A DNA stretch of 64,000 nucleotides, taken from Bedellia somnulentella (taxonomy: Eukaryota; Arthropoda; Insecta; Lepidoptera; Bedelliidae). The position numbers and the translations under genes are program-made. The stretch covers positions 14,527,213 to 14,591,212 of the forward strand of contig OY755183.1 of NCBI GenBank assembly GCA_963576735.1, given 5' to 3'. The notes under the pieces were generated by a model, which was not told the DNA's origin, searched no databases, and saw nothing but the letters and a program-made list of their open reading frames with translations. Numbering within the stretch: the first letter of the stretch is position 1; each line of letters begins with the position of its first letter. Below, one piece after another: positions 1 through 9,656 of the stretch.

Positions 1-1663
1 TCAGCATAAAGGATGACAGACTTATGGGTCTGAAGGATTTGGCTTGGGTGTAGTCTGTTTTTCCCGGTTTGGGTATAAATGTGGCTCTTACTTCTCTCCA
101 TTGTACGGGAATATATTGGTGGGCTAAACATGCCACAAAGATGTCCTGAAGCCATGGGATGACGCTGTTCTCAGCCCATTGCATGAAGGCAGGTATTATA
201 CCATCTAAGCCAGGGGATTTGTATGGTTCGAAGGTGTTTATGGCCCATTTAATGCGGTCTTTAGTAGTTATCTTGTTGGCTAATGTCCAGTCAGTTTGCG
301 TGGGGTTTGTTTTAGGGTTTTCCCATTTGTTCTCGTTTGCTATGTTGCAGTTGGGAAAGTGTGTTTCTAGGAGTTCTGTGCATGTTTCCTGGTCTGACCT
401 AGTGTAGGTACCGTCTCTTCTTTTGAGAGTGCCCAGAGTATTCCTGTCGTTTGTCGATAGTATTTTTCTTACCCTGTTGGCTTCATTGTTGGATTCGATT
501 GTTTCTGTGAATTGTTTCCATGCTTTCCTGCTGCATTTTCTTGTGTCTTTTTTGTATTGGTTTCGTGCTTTTCTGAAAACTTCCCAGTCTGATTTTTGTC
601 TTGAGTTTTTTGCTATGTTGAAGAATTTTCTTAGTTCTTCTTTTTGTCGGGCTAGTTTGGGGTTCCACCATTTGTTCCTTACTTCGTTGGATACCTGTTT
701 TAGTGGACAGCTGATATTGTATGAGTTAATTAAGGCATTTTTAAGGATACTTACATTTGTGTCTATTTGGTTAGTGTCTTCTTTCATTACCTTGCGCTCG
801 TGACTTTGGAGTTCCTTTTCAACGAGGCTTTTGAAAATGGTTGTGTCAGTCCGCCGTGGATTCCGTCGAGGTTCCGGCGGTTTGATGTTGCAGTTTAGAT
901 TGAATCGTATCCACCTGTGATCAGAGCAAGTTAGTTCTTTTGATACTACCCAATCGGTTGTCATTGTGTAAGCTTGATTGGTGGCAAATGTGGCATCTAT
1001 TCTAGTTTGACCCCGGGAAGTTACCCAGGTAGGCTCTGACCCTATGTTGAGTATATTAAGGTTAGTTGTGAGTAAGTAGAGTGAGAGAGACTCTCCTCTT
1101 TTGTTAGAATCGGGGGAACCCCACATGGGGTGATGGGCATTTGTGTCTGCGCCTAGTATGATTTCAAGGTTGTGTATGTCTGTGTGGTTTACCAGTTCAG
1201 TCATTTCTGTGGGCGGGCAGTTGTCGTTGTCCCCCGGCATGTAGACTGAGGCTAGTATGATGTCTGTGGTGTCCTCTTCTTCGTTTTTGACCTTCAGGTT
1301 GATTGCTGTTAGGTCTCTGGAGCAGAATTGAGATAAGGGTGTGGTGTTATAGTGTTTGGGAACATATATACAGGTTCTTGGTGTGTCTGATATTGTTGTA
1401 TCAAGGATGAGCTTACCTCCGATGTTACTGAGGCCGCAGATTCTGTTATCTCGTACCCATGGTTCTTGAATGAGTGCGATAGTGTTATTATTTGTTTCAA
1501 GTATTCTTCTCATAATTGATGTTGCCGTTCGGCTATGCATGAGATTTGCTTGTATTATTTTTATTTTATTATTATTATTATTGTTATTTATGGCCCCGTT
1601 AATCTGCTGACATGGGCCATTGTCGTCTGGTGTCTTGTTCGTGCTGTTATTCTGAGAGGCCAT
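1..1663 (-). CDS. LINE ORF2, endonuclease and start of reverse transcriptase (runs off the window)
   Basis: This is the 5' part of ORF2 of a non-LTR retrotransposon, the protein that nicks target DNA and copies the RNA. The frame is open from the ATG at 1663 to base 1 (about 554 codons, no stop). The APE-type endonuclease covers roughly residues 40-280. Its expected motifs are all present: QANLMHSR near the N-terminus, IALIQEPW with the catalytic Glu, VYMPG, GADTNAHHPMWGS, and the terminal SDHRW. A linker rich in charged residues follows, then the reverse transcriptase begins with FEPYKSPGLDGIIPAFM and FIPKPGKTDYTQAKSFRPISLSSFML at the edge. The SLSSF version of the FRPISL motif suggests the LOA clade or a close R1/I/Jockey relative. 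The YxDD box would lie outside the window. The start overlaps the end of ORF1 by 17 nt in another frame. No frameshift or stop was found in the part visible. Confidence 0.88.
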   Translation of the reverse strand, partial: MASQNNSTNKTPDDNGPCQQINGAINNNNNNNKIKIIQANLMHSRTATSIMRRILETNNNTIALIQEPWVRDNRICGLSNIGGKLILDTTISDTPRTCIYVPKHYNTTPLSQFCSRDLTAINLKVKNEEEDTTDIILASVYMPGDNDNCPPTEMTELVNHTDIHNLEIILGADTNAHHPMWGSPDSNKRGESLSLYLLTTNLNILNIGSEPTWVTSRGQTRIDATFATNQAYTMTTDWVVSKELTCSDHRWIRFNLNCNIKPPEPRRNPRRTDTTIFKSLVEKELQSHERKVMKEDTNQIDTNVSILKNALINSYNISCPLKQVSNEVRNKWWNPKLARQKEELRKFFNIAKNSRQKSDWEVFRKARNQYKKDTRKCSRKAWKQFTETIESNNEANRVRKILSTNDRNTLGTLKRRDGTYTRSDQETCTELLETHFPNCNIANENKWENPKTNPTQTDWTLANKITTKDRIKWAINTFEPYKSPGLDGIIPAFMQWAENSVIPWLQDIFVACLAHQYIPVQWREVRATFIPKPGKTDYTQAKSFRPISLSSFML

Positions 1664-3248
1664 CACTGGTTAGGTCGACTCCTTCCGTCTCAGTCTGGTT
1701 GTCGTCGTCTGGTCTGGGAGATGATCTCAGTAGCCAACTCTCCGCTCTTTGGCTCTGTTCTAGGGCCATATTGGCCATCCTCTCTGTTTCCTCTTTGAGT
1801 GACAGTATTTCCGTCTCAGTCAATTTGACTTCGTCTGTCTCCATGTTGGTACTCTCTTTGTCCATATTTGGTTTTGTCTCAGTCTCGGGTTCTGGAGGCT
1901 TATCTGATAGTACGCCCTTGTTTAGGAAGCGTACATATATTGTTCCTAGGAGGAAGGATACTTTCCTTTCCTCCCTTACCAATTTATCTACCTCTTCAGG
2001 GGGTAGGTGAAGCGTGAGGTACGTGCCAATCCACTTACCTTCTTTGGATGTTATGGCTTCTTGTAGGTGCCACTTCTTGACATCATATTGTTGATTTTGG
2101 CCAATCAGGACTTTGTTCAGCCGCTCTAGGTCCCCGGTGTAGTTGGGGACAAACAGTATACAGCGTACCCGGGGCGGAACTTCAGCCTGTTTGACCGCTA
2201 TCAGTGTCTCTGTGTCCTTTGGCCACTTCATCTTCGTGATGTTGGTTTCTAGCCATTTCTTGGCGTTGTCATTTTTGCACCAGATTCTTAGTGCTCCGTC
2301 GATGATGACGGGAAAGCCCTGGAATTCTGGTAGGATTGTGTCCTCGCAATCGAATATTAGATTTGACAGATTGTCTTTTATCCATTCTCCTTCACTTGGG
2401 GTCAGGTCTCGGGGCGGATTTACGCAGATTGCCATGCTCAGTTCGGCTGCATGGCTTTTCGCTGCGGTTGCGTAGCTTCCGCGTTTGGATGTAGTTTGTC
2501 TGTCCTCTGTCTTCGCCCTTTTTGGTCCGGGTTGTGTTTGTGATGGGGAAATCGTGTCGTTCGGCCGTTCTCGTTTTGTATAACTCGCCTCTGTGTGGGT
2601 TTTGTCGTGGTGGGGGTGGCTGCGTTCGGTGTTTGGGATGCGTTTTCCTCTTCCTGCCCGTGTCCCTCGATATCTTCTGTATCTCTTTCTGTCTTCCTCC
2701 TCAGCAGATTCTTGAGGGCGCTCGGATCGGGTGCTCTCTCCACTTCGAGGTGGTGACCCCTTTCGGCTGTGACTACCTTCTCGGCCTCGCTCCCTTTCAG
2801 TAAACTGGCGGGGAGCGTTGCGGGAGTTGGAGTCTGCCGATCGGGGCCGGTCCTCTCTGTGGGAGGGTCCCGCCTCCGGATGCTGCCTTCTGCTAGAGGA
2901 GGTTGACGGTGCCGGTGATCTTTGGCGTGGTCTTCGTTGGCCTTGACTGCTTTTCTTGACAGCTTTGATGCGAGGCACCACAAGCTGCCAGGAGTTCTGT
3001 GGTCGGTCCTTGGCGAAATCGGGCGCTAGAGCAGCCGCTGAATTATTTTTGTCATATTTTGAGGGCGCTGAAATAGCAGCCGAATGAGCTGCGGATGCGG
3101 CTCCTCCCGTTCCATCTTCACTGCGGCATTTAGACGTCCCCCCCAGAATACGATGGGGACTGCCTAGTCTTGTGGGACTAGGGCGGGATTCCCTCACGTC
3201 GTGAGGACCCGCCTGGGTAGTTCTTTTACTAGATGCCTGTTGTTCCAT
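1647..3248 (-). CDS. LINE ORF1 (Gag-like nucleic-acid-binding protein)
   Basis: This 533-aa ORF is the first protein of the same retrotransposon as the ORF2 downstream. Residues 1 to about 260 are low-complexity, rich in Arg, Ser, Pro and Gly, and probably disordered and RNA-binding. Residues of about 265-455 form a compact domain, from AICVNPPRDLTPSEGEW through FQGFPVIIDGALRIWC to GTIYVRFLNKG. This resembles the insect LOA-type ORF1 domain that I recall as DUF4780; the assignment is from memory. The C-terminal 75 residues are acidic with a possible short coiled coil. I see no CCHC zinc knuckles, which many R1 and Jockey ORF1s carry. It ends TAA at 1647, overlapping the ORF2 ATG, so ORF2 may be translated by reinitiation. 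The frame is undisturbed, which implies a young insertion. Confidence 0.85.
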   Translation of the reverse strand: MEQQASSKRTTQAGPHDVRESRPSPTRLGSPHRILGGTSKCRSEDGTGGAASAAHSAAISAPSKYDKNNSAAALAPDFAKDRPQNSWQLVVPRIKAVKKSSQGQRRPRQRSPAPSTSSSRRQHPEAGPSHREDRPRSADSNSRNAPRQFTERERGREGSHSRKGSPPRSGESTRSERPQESAEEEDRKRYRRYRGTRAGRGKRIPNTERSHPHHDKTHTEASYTKRERPNDTISPSQTQPGPKRAKTEDRQTTSKRGSYATAAKSHAAELSMAICVNPPRDLTPSEGEWIKDNLSNLIFDCEDTILPEFQGFPVIIDGALRIWCKNDNAKKWLETNITKMKWPKDTETLIAVKQAEVPPRVRCILFVPNYTGDLERLNKVLIGQNQQYDVKKWHLQEAITSKEGKWIGTYLTLHLPPEEVDKLVREERKVSFLLGTIYVRFLNKGVLSDKPPEPETETKPNMDKESTNMETDEVKLTETEILSLKEETERMANMALEQSQRAESWLLRSSPRPDDDNQTETEGVDLTSDGLSE

Positions 3249-3720
3249 TTTGAATTTAAAAGAAAAACCTTAAACAAATAAGGGGGATTAAGGGTTTGGA
3301 TTTTTGGAGTCGAGGTTACCTTCCTCCAGGATGATACAAGATATATATTATAATAAGGAAATTGATAAATATAATTCAAGAGGGACAGATTATAAATTAT
3401 ATTATAATAGATAAATATCTGTAGTTTGGGAAATAGATATTGATAAAAGGATGTAAGTATAAATACAAGGTGTTAATAAATACTTATGTAAATATGGGAT
3501 GGGGTCGGGATGGGGAGAGGAATAGGGGTATCCCTCCGCAATTAGCTGCTTTCGCCACAGGAGTAGGTATTAAAAAGATAAGCAGGTCCTGTTAGTAGCT
3601 ATGCATTTCCAGGGTGCACGAACGTGGACGTTTGCGGTAGGGCATTTGGTGAGTGTGCTGGATAGTTCACCTGCTTACTGAACATACACTGGACCGAGAT
3701 CCCTCACCTTGCAACCCCTA
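3249..3720 (-). other. Probable 5' UTR of the LINE
   Basis: This noncoding stretch lies upstream of the ORF1 ATG. A GC-richer block at about 3490-3720 (GGGATGGGGTCGGGATGGGG and following) differs from the AT-rich DNA on both sides and is probably the element's 5' leader. The exact 5' end was not found because the 3' end and its target duplication are outside the window. Confidence 0.35.
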
Positions 3721-4105
3721 TTCACATACCTATATATTATATATATTCACGGCTAAAATCCTTAATAAGCTAAAAGGGTAGGTAGAACTACAGAATAAAC
3801 GATTCCGAAGTCACTTTTGGAAATTCACACGCATAATGATTTCAAATAAACAATTAATCAGCCACGCTGGGAAGGTTGGATGAGAAAAAAAAAGGATTAC
3901 CGGTGATGGGTTCCACCACCATTTATTTAAAATTCCCAATCAGCTAAGTAGATATCGAGCTACTTTCCACGAGAGCGGATGGAGTAGTGCTATTAAGTGA
4001 ATGTGTTAGACAATACAGATTGAAAACCATTCACTTACTTTTTTTTATGACAACTTTCCCCTCTTAACTTTTAAGAGATATTTATTTCGATAGCTGTAGC
4101 TCTCA
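3721..4105. other. AT-rich stretch with a faint SINE-A relic
   Basis: No coding signal is visible. A phrase at about 3900-3990 (CGGTGATGGGTTCCACC, then GGAGTAGTGCTATT) resembles a very old minus-strand SINE-A copy. The rest is plain AT-rich DNA. Confidence 0.25.
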
Positions 4106-4240
4106 GGGCAAGCACGAGCGGTGTTTAAACTAGTTATCGCGTGTGATAAGCAGCCATCTCTTACGCACTTACTTAGTATCGTATACTGCCATCTCATTCT
4201 AACCGTTATCGTGTCAATAACATAGTGCTCGTGCTTGCCT
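4106..4240. mobile_element. MITE-D copy 1
   Basis: This 135-bp element is bounded by inverted GGGCAAGCACGAGC / GCTCGTGCTTGCC. The interior is shared with copies at 25435-25570 and 29432-29560, including TTTAAACTAGTTATCGCG and CCATCTCATTCTAACC. It has no coding capacity. No clear target-site duplication was seen. The superfamily is unknown. Confidence 0.75.
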
Positions 4241-4397
4241 TACAAGTAGATTCTTTTTCTCAACCTTAGTAGCTCAGAATGAGAGACCAAATGCGACAGC
4301 ATGACTTTAAATTATGAATCGGAGATGCAAAAGTTTTCTATAAGTAATTTCTGTATTATTATTTAAATAAATAAATACATACGGACACATTATACAC

Positions 4398-4654
4398 TGT
4401 ATTATTAGCTGTGTAGTGTCGGCTTAGAATAGCACTACCCCATTTCTTCTGGTGGGTGTACGTAAGAGGCGATTAACAGTATTGGGGCTTTAAAGGGATT
4501 ATTGGGCGATGCGGTTGGAGACACATCACCAACAACCTTTATTTTACCATCTTTTCCACTCAACTTCCAAAAGTGGCTGAGGAATTTCTGATTCCTTAGC
4601 TCTGGCTACCCCTACTAGGGATTTATAGCCGTGAGTATATGTATGTATATATGT
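4398..4654 (+). mobile_element. SINE-A, full length, 11-bp target duplication
   Basis: A complete SINE-A runs from GCTGTGTAGTGTCGGCTTAG to GCCGTGAGTATATGTATG. The direct repeat ACATTATACAC flanks it at 4387-4397 and 4655-4665. A possible B-box-like phrase (GCGGTTGGAGACCCATC) sits about 100 nt in, but no convincing tRNA head is visible, so the pol III origin is only tentative. The 3' end carries the hairpin shared with LINE-B. Confidence 0.85.
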
Positions 4655-4666
4655 ACATTATACACA

Positions 4667-4890
4667 CATCCCGTTAGCCCTAAACTAAGTTGAACTTGTA
4701 GTTTGGGATAATATAAATAATATAACTGGATGATATTTTAATATAAAACATATAATAAACACATATAGATAACTTTCAAGACTAAACAGCAACCATTTAT
4801 TCTCATCACATAAAAGCTACTCTCAGCGGGGATCGAACCCGCAATCTCCGAACCGAGAAGCTGGTCACCTATCCACTCGGCTATGAATTA
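4667..4890 (-). mobile_element. tRNA-headed SINE of another family
   Basis: On the minus strand a tRNA-like head at about 4811-4890 has an A-box-like TAGCCGAGTGGATA and a B box GGTTCGATCCC. The body runs left to CATCCCGTTAGCCCTAAACT. I recognise that end (the GGGCTAACGGG motif) from a widespread lepidopteran SINE. It does not fold as a proper tRNA with matching acceptor arms. Confidence 0.6.
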
Positions 4891-5063
4891 TCAAGGATTT
4901 ATAAACAGTGAGATTAAGGCGAGAAAAAACACAAACGGCTAAGAAACACTTAATACACAAAAGTAACAATAGGTTAACTAAATCTATGAAATGAACAGGT
5001 TACACCTGAAGAGCTTATCCTTGTCTTACCTTCTGTTACCTGTTCTTATAAAATACATCCATA

Positions 5064-5135
5064 CATACATATACTCACGGCTATAGATCCCTAGAAGGGG
5101 AAGCCAGAGCTAAGGAATTAAAAATTTCTTAGCCA
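5064..5135 (-). repeat. SINE-A 3' fragment
   Basis: Only the tail, the terminal hairpin and about 50 bp of body remain. It is followed at once by an opposite-strand SINE-A copy at 5146. Confidence 0.75.
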
Positions 5136-5145
5136 CTTATGCCAT

Positions 5146-5330
5146 GTATTGTCGGCTTAGAATATCACTACCCCATTTCTTCCGGTGGGTGTACGTAAGA
5201 GGCGACTAACTGTATTGGGGCTTTTAAAGGATTTTTGGGCGATGCGGTTGGAGACCCATCACCAACAACCTTTATATTACCATCTTTTCCCCACTAAAAT
5301 TTCCAAAATTGGCAAAGGAATTTCTTATAA
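5146..5330 (+). repeat. SINE-A, 3' truncated
   Basis: It starts with the TGTATTGTCGGCTTAG head and keeps the GGGCGATGCGGTTGGAGACC core, then loses similarity after CAAAGGAATTTCTTA. The terminal hairpin and tail are missing. Confidence 0.75.
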
Positions 5331-5936
5331 AATCTAGTTGAAATATCTAGGTACTAGGTAATAGTTTAGGTTAAAACAAGAAAATCATCAAGATAAACGA
5401 CAAATATGATGCGGATGGTACATTTAACACAGGTCACGTGGAAAGCTTAATGTTTAGTTTTTTTTAAGAAGATGTATCAATGTTTAAGAAGAGAGACAGG
5501 TTTGCCAGAAACGACATGACTAATGTAAGGCAGTATGTGTATGTACATAGAATCATTTCAACATCACATTGTATGACAAGTCCCCACGTGAAAGCACACA
5601 GCCAACAATACTAACAATAGCTCACTCAACACATCTCATATAAAATTTATGTCAAACAACGTCCTTTCATCCACCCTCGTACTAGATATTAGGAATAATA
5701 TTTAATACATTTCCTGATGCGGAATTCCATAGAACAATAGACGGTATGTCTATTTATATAAGGTTAGAAATTACTTGCTATTTATTTAGCGCTACTCATC
5801 TGCCTCCAGTGCTATATTGAAACGAAATAAAAAGAAGAAAAATGAAATTTTAAAGTATGGCCCAAAGGTGCATACACATCTGGCCAAGGAAATGAGACAT
5901 GAAAGTTTTAATTTTGAACTGATAAGTGATTCTGAT

Positions 5937-6235
5937 TACATATATATGCTCTCAGCTGTAAATTTAAAAAAAGTGTAGCCAGAGAGTCGGAATTTGAAGT
6001 TAATCGGGCATTTTTGGAAGTTTAGAAGTAAATAGATTGTAAATAGAGGTAAACGGTGATGGGTCCTCAGACACAAAGTACAATAATCACTGAAAGAGCC
6101 ACAGTATCAATAATAAATATCGTAGTTCTTATTATGATTAGACTAGTACTCAACACTCAACTTTCAAAAGTGGCTGAGAAATATCATATTCAGAAGCTCT
6201 GTCTACCCCAACCGTGAGTTTATTTATGTATTTTC
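5937..6235. repeat. Two degenerate SINE-A fragments
   Basis: A minus-strand relic lies at about 5950-6070 (GTAGCCAGAGAGTC, GGTGATGGGTCCTCAG). A plus-strand 3' part lies at about 6150-6235 (AAAAGTGGCTGAGAAAT, GCTCTGTCTACCCC). Both are old. Confidence 0.5.
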
Positions 6236-6341
6236 CAAAACTTGTTTTATCTAAACTTTTGTATGTAACAGTTTAAGTATGATATAACCATTTTCGATAA
6301 AAAGTTAAAACATAACTCTACTACTGTACTGTACTGTTCCT

Positions 6342-6578
6342 GCTGTGTAGTGTCGGCTTAGAATAGCACTACCCCATTTCTTCCGGTGGGTGTACATAAG
6401 AGGCGACTAACGGTATTGGGGCTTTTAAGGGATTTTTGGGCGATGCGGTTGGAGACCCATCACCAACAACCTTTATTTTTACCATCTTTTCCCCACTATC
6501 ATTTCCAAAAGTGGCTGAGGAATTTCTAATTCCTTAGCTCTGGCTACCCCTTCTAGGGATTTACAGCCGTGAGTATAT
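6342..6578 (+). mobile_element. SINE-A with 7-bp target duplication
   Basis: A near full-length copy ends just after GTGAGTATAT, so most of the TATG tail is lost. TGTTCCT flanks it at 6335-6341 and 6579-6585. Confidence 0.8.
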
Positions 6579-7496
6579 TGTTCCTAAAACATTCAGTTTC
6601 CTTGTCTCCCAGTGTATCGGTAATAACGACAAGTTTAGCCTCGGGCTGATTTTTAATAAGATGTCATTGCCATAACAAGGCTTGGGGTGGATTCTTTGTA
6701 ACAAATTTTATTAACAAACAATGCCTTACAACATCATCGCTGTTCTGAAATCTTTTGAAAATATGTACTCAACTATTCAGGTATAAAATAAGATGATATT
6801 TAATGTATTCCATTATTTAATTTTTATATTTAATTTAATAATTGTAACGATTAGCCTTAACCCAGTATTGTTCAGAGATGGGTATGGGTATTTTTTACCA
6901 ACTTGATGTTATATTAAACTTTATTGGTCCCTAGGTTCCCTAAAAGTATTCTTTAAAAAGATTGCGATCAATCTAATCCATGACAAAATGTATAATTTGA
7001 AATAAATTACGTGAATATATCCACAGTCAAGAAAAAAACTGGCTACCTTGAACGCCAGATGACAAAAATGTAACTTGTCGTTTAAAAAAGCTCTGCCTTC
7101 CTTTCGCGGACATGTGTAGTATTTTTTTTTTCTCTAAAATAATTCATTTCAACCAAAGTTGTCACAACAAGAAAAATTCCCCTTTTATAAAGTCGGTTAA
7201 AAATTACGCACAAGGAACCCTCTTCAAACTCACAGTCTTGGAATATAATTGCTACAGTTTTAATTGGTATTAATAGACCGTTGAGGATATTTTTAATGTG
7301 ATAATGGGCATAATAGCTTAAGGGCTCACCTAATTTGACAGCCCGTCTCTTGATGATTGTATTACAGAGTACAGATGGAATAACAGGGCGGTAATTATAA
7401 TCATAATTGTGGCGTCATGTGGTATATTAGGACAATGAATGAAATTATGAAAAAATAATTTAAATTCTATTACTATAATAAGTCATGATCGTTCAT

Positions 7497-7645
7497 GAGT
7501 ATATACTAACGGCTATAAATCCCAAAAAAGGGTAGCCACAGGTTCAGAGATAGTAAATCTTTATCCACTTTTGGAAGTTGAATAGGGAAAAGGTAGCCAA
7601 CTGCATCGCCTAATAATCACTTAATAAATCTTTATCTCCTTCATC
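7497..7645 (-). repeat. SINE-A, 5' truncated
   Basis: It holds the terminal hairpin and core, from CTAACGGCTATAAATCCC to the TAATAATCACTTAAT region. The copy is diverged. Confidence 0.6.
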
Positions 7646-7724
7646 CTCAATGTTCTTTATATCTATCACAACGCCCGCGGGATTATAAATATAAAAAAAC
7701 AAAAGTTAAGATAGTGTTTTGGTA

Positions 7725-7789
7725 TTTTGGTTGTAAACCGGATGCAAAAAATGTAGTCCACGCGGACGTAGTCGCGGGCAAAAAGCTAG
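7725..7789 (+). mobile_element. Helitron 3' end fragment
   Basis: The sequence ends in CTAG followed by T. A hairpin (CGCG...CGCG around GACGTAGT) lies about 13 nt before the end, which is the Helitron 3' signature. It matches the terminal part of the complete copy at 24186-24516 from AAACCGGATGCAAAAAA onward. The 5' part is lost or too diverged. Confidence 0.55.
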
Positions 7790-8263
7790 TAGCTCAAAAA
7801 CGGCAGGTTTCTGAGGCGGGAAAGTAAAAGAGTAGAAGATGTATTACCTACCTGTGCCAACCCCTTTGAGTGTCCTACGGCGTGATCGATGAAGTTTGAG
7901 TCTAAGTTTAAACTAAAACATAGGTGAGTGCCAAAAACCTCCCACGCGTGGTAGTAAAACATCGAATGGAAAAACTTCTTCCCATTTTGGTAGTCGTTTT
8001 ATTACGCATAGCGCTATTATTTTAATGACATATTAGTGCAAATATAAATTATTGTTCATGGCCGCATTGTAACTGGATATTATTACAGTAATTTAAACAA
8101 ACAATTTCCGAGTATACGGTAACGAGGATCGAGCAGGTTTCTACGAATCCGTGAATTACTTCGCCATTTTAATGCTGAACTCATAGATGTACTGATAAAA
8201 AACCGTAGATAAGTCATGCGCGCTCATAAGTGGCACTTAAAAGATAGGCTAAATGGCTCATCT

Positions 8264-8392
8264 GACTTCAGTCGCGCACTAGCTGCCGTCGCAATCGTTT
8301 ACCTGTTTTGGCGTGTTCGTTTTTCAAAATAATAGAGAATGCCGTCGTGTGTGAATAGATTTTGCACAAACTAAAGTAGAAAAACTACTAAA
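8264..8392 (+). promoter_or_regulatory. Candidate arthropod promoter and 5' UTR
   Basis: TTCAGTC at 8267-8273 fits the arthropod initiator TCAGTY with the A at 8270 as the start. It is followed by a GC-richer, non-repetitive leader (CGCGCACTAGCTGCCGTCGC). About 120 nt later comes an ATG pair in good context. No TATA box stands out. This is inference from motif and context only. Confidence 0.3.
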
Positions 8393-8414
8393 ATGATGAG
8401 ATTACTTATCATTC
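8393..8414 (+). CDS. Candidate first coding exon (start plus splice donor), partial
   Basis: Two ATGs in tandem open a short frame reading M-M-R-L-L-I-I. It ends in C and is followed directly by GTAAGTATT, a strong splice donor. The hydrophobic start would suit a signal peptide. The exon leaves one nucleotide of a split codon. A segment at 53295 that begins with the needed two nucleotides is compatible, but it is 45 kb away and many other partners are possible. Nothing here identifies a family. It could be chance. Confidence 0.27.
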
Positions 8415-9164
8415 GTAAGTATTATAAATTTACAACGTTTAATTTATAAGAAATCGTACGTATAGGTCTTAATTATTCTTTGTCAAATTGTCGTCTTAGT
8501 GTCATATTTCACGACGGTAAAGAGAAAATATATTTATCTCTTTTTAGCGCTTGCTTTAAGATGTGCTATTTCGCTTACATTTTAAATGTATTTCTTGATG
8601 TGTTGTTGGGATATAATTTCTAGTGGTGTGCGTTCGTCTGCCGCAATCGGTGCCACTCGTAAGCGCCGATTTCCTCGTAAATGACCTATCTAACGTTTTT
8701 TAATCTATGGCTGAACTGGTTTAATTTAGCAAATACTAGCATTGCAGAGTTGTTGCATTGCATTGTATTGTTTGACTCTGCTATTAAATGCCCGTAAAAT
8801 AGAATATGAAGCCTCTAGATATTATTATTCTGTCTCTGTCGTTTATTTGTCGAGATGATGTTGAGAATAACGGTGAAGGAAAACGTCTTGAGAAAACTCA
8901 ATTAATTTTAAATTATTTTATAATATAAATAAAAAAAAATATGTTGTGGTTGAAACAAAATTCAATAGCCTTTACTTACGGTTTACAGCCTGTGAAAAAG
9001 CAAGGTAATCCAAAACTTCGCATTGATATTAACAGTAATAAGAAAAAGAAAGGGCTGCCTTTACTAACATCGCATTGGGCGTTTCAGAGTTTGGCAAATG
9101 CAAATAGAAGGTAGGACATTTATTGGAAAAAATGATCTGATCAGAAAATTACAAAAATCATTCC
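8415..9164. other. AT-rich, mostly unique sequence
   Basis: No repeat or ORF could be supported. A GC-richer patch lies at about 8625-8690. If the 8393 exon is real, this is the start of its first intron. Confidence 0.3.
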
Positions 9165-9262
9165 ACCACTTAGTCTCTATCTTTTGCCTACTCAGCTTCG
9201 GCTCAAGAATTTCCAATCCTGAAGTTCTGGCTACCCCTCTTTAATATTTATAGCTCGGATTA
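9165..9262 (+). repeat. SINE-A 3' relic
   Basis: Degenerate copy of the last 100 bp: TTCCAATCCTGAAGTTCTGG, then GCTACCCC and ATTTATAGC. Confidence 0.55.
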
Positions 9263-9579
9263 TTAATTAAAAGGTTATATAACTAAATTGAAACACAAAA
9301 ATCTTATTTCACCATATTAATAAAACAACATTGACCTTACCGGCGTTTCACAAAGTTTGTAGAATGATGAAATAACAAGAAATTTCCAGCCATACTTTTC
9401 CAAGTAAAGTAAAAACAACTCCGCATACAATTGCGGTTTCTTGGAATATTTTCTAAACTTCCAATTTCTTAAGTAAATTATGTTTAATTGAAGTAATTAT
9501 AGAATCATAACTTTACAAAACATTTATCGTACTGAATGAGAGTGGATTTTTCAATTACTGGAGAAAGGTTTTCATATAA

Positions 9580-9656
9580 CTTACATACATATACATATAC
9601 TCACGGCCATAAGTCCCAAAAAGGGGTAGCCAGAGCATCAGAGATAGAAACGCCTC
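9580..9656 (-). repeat. SINE-A 3' relic
   Basis: Tail, hairpin and a few bases of body in minus orientation: ATACTCACGGCCATAAG, GGGGTAGCCAGAGC. Confidence 0.65.

Noticed and set aside
423..803. ORFs on the plus strand and other minus frames across 1-3250
   Set aside because: They are shadows of the intact LINE ORF1 and ORF2.
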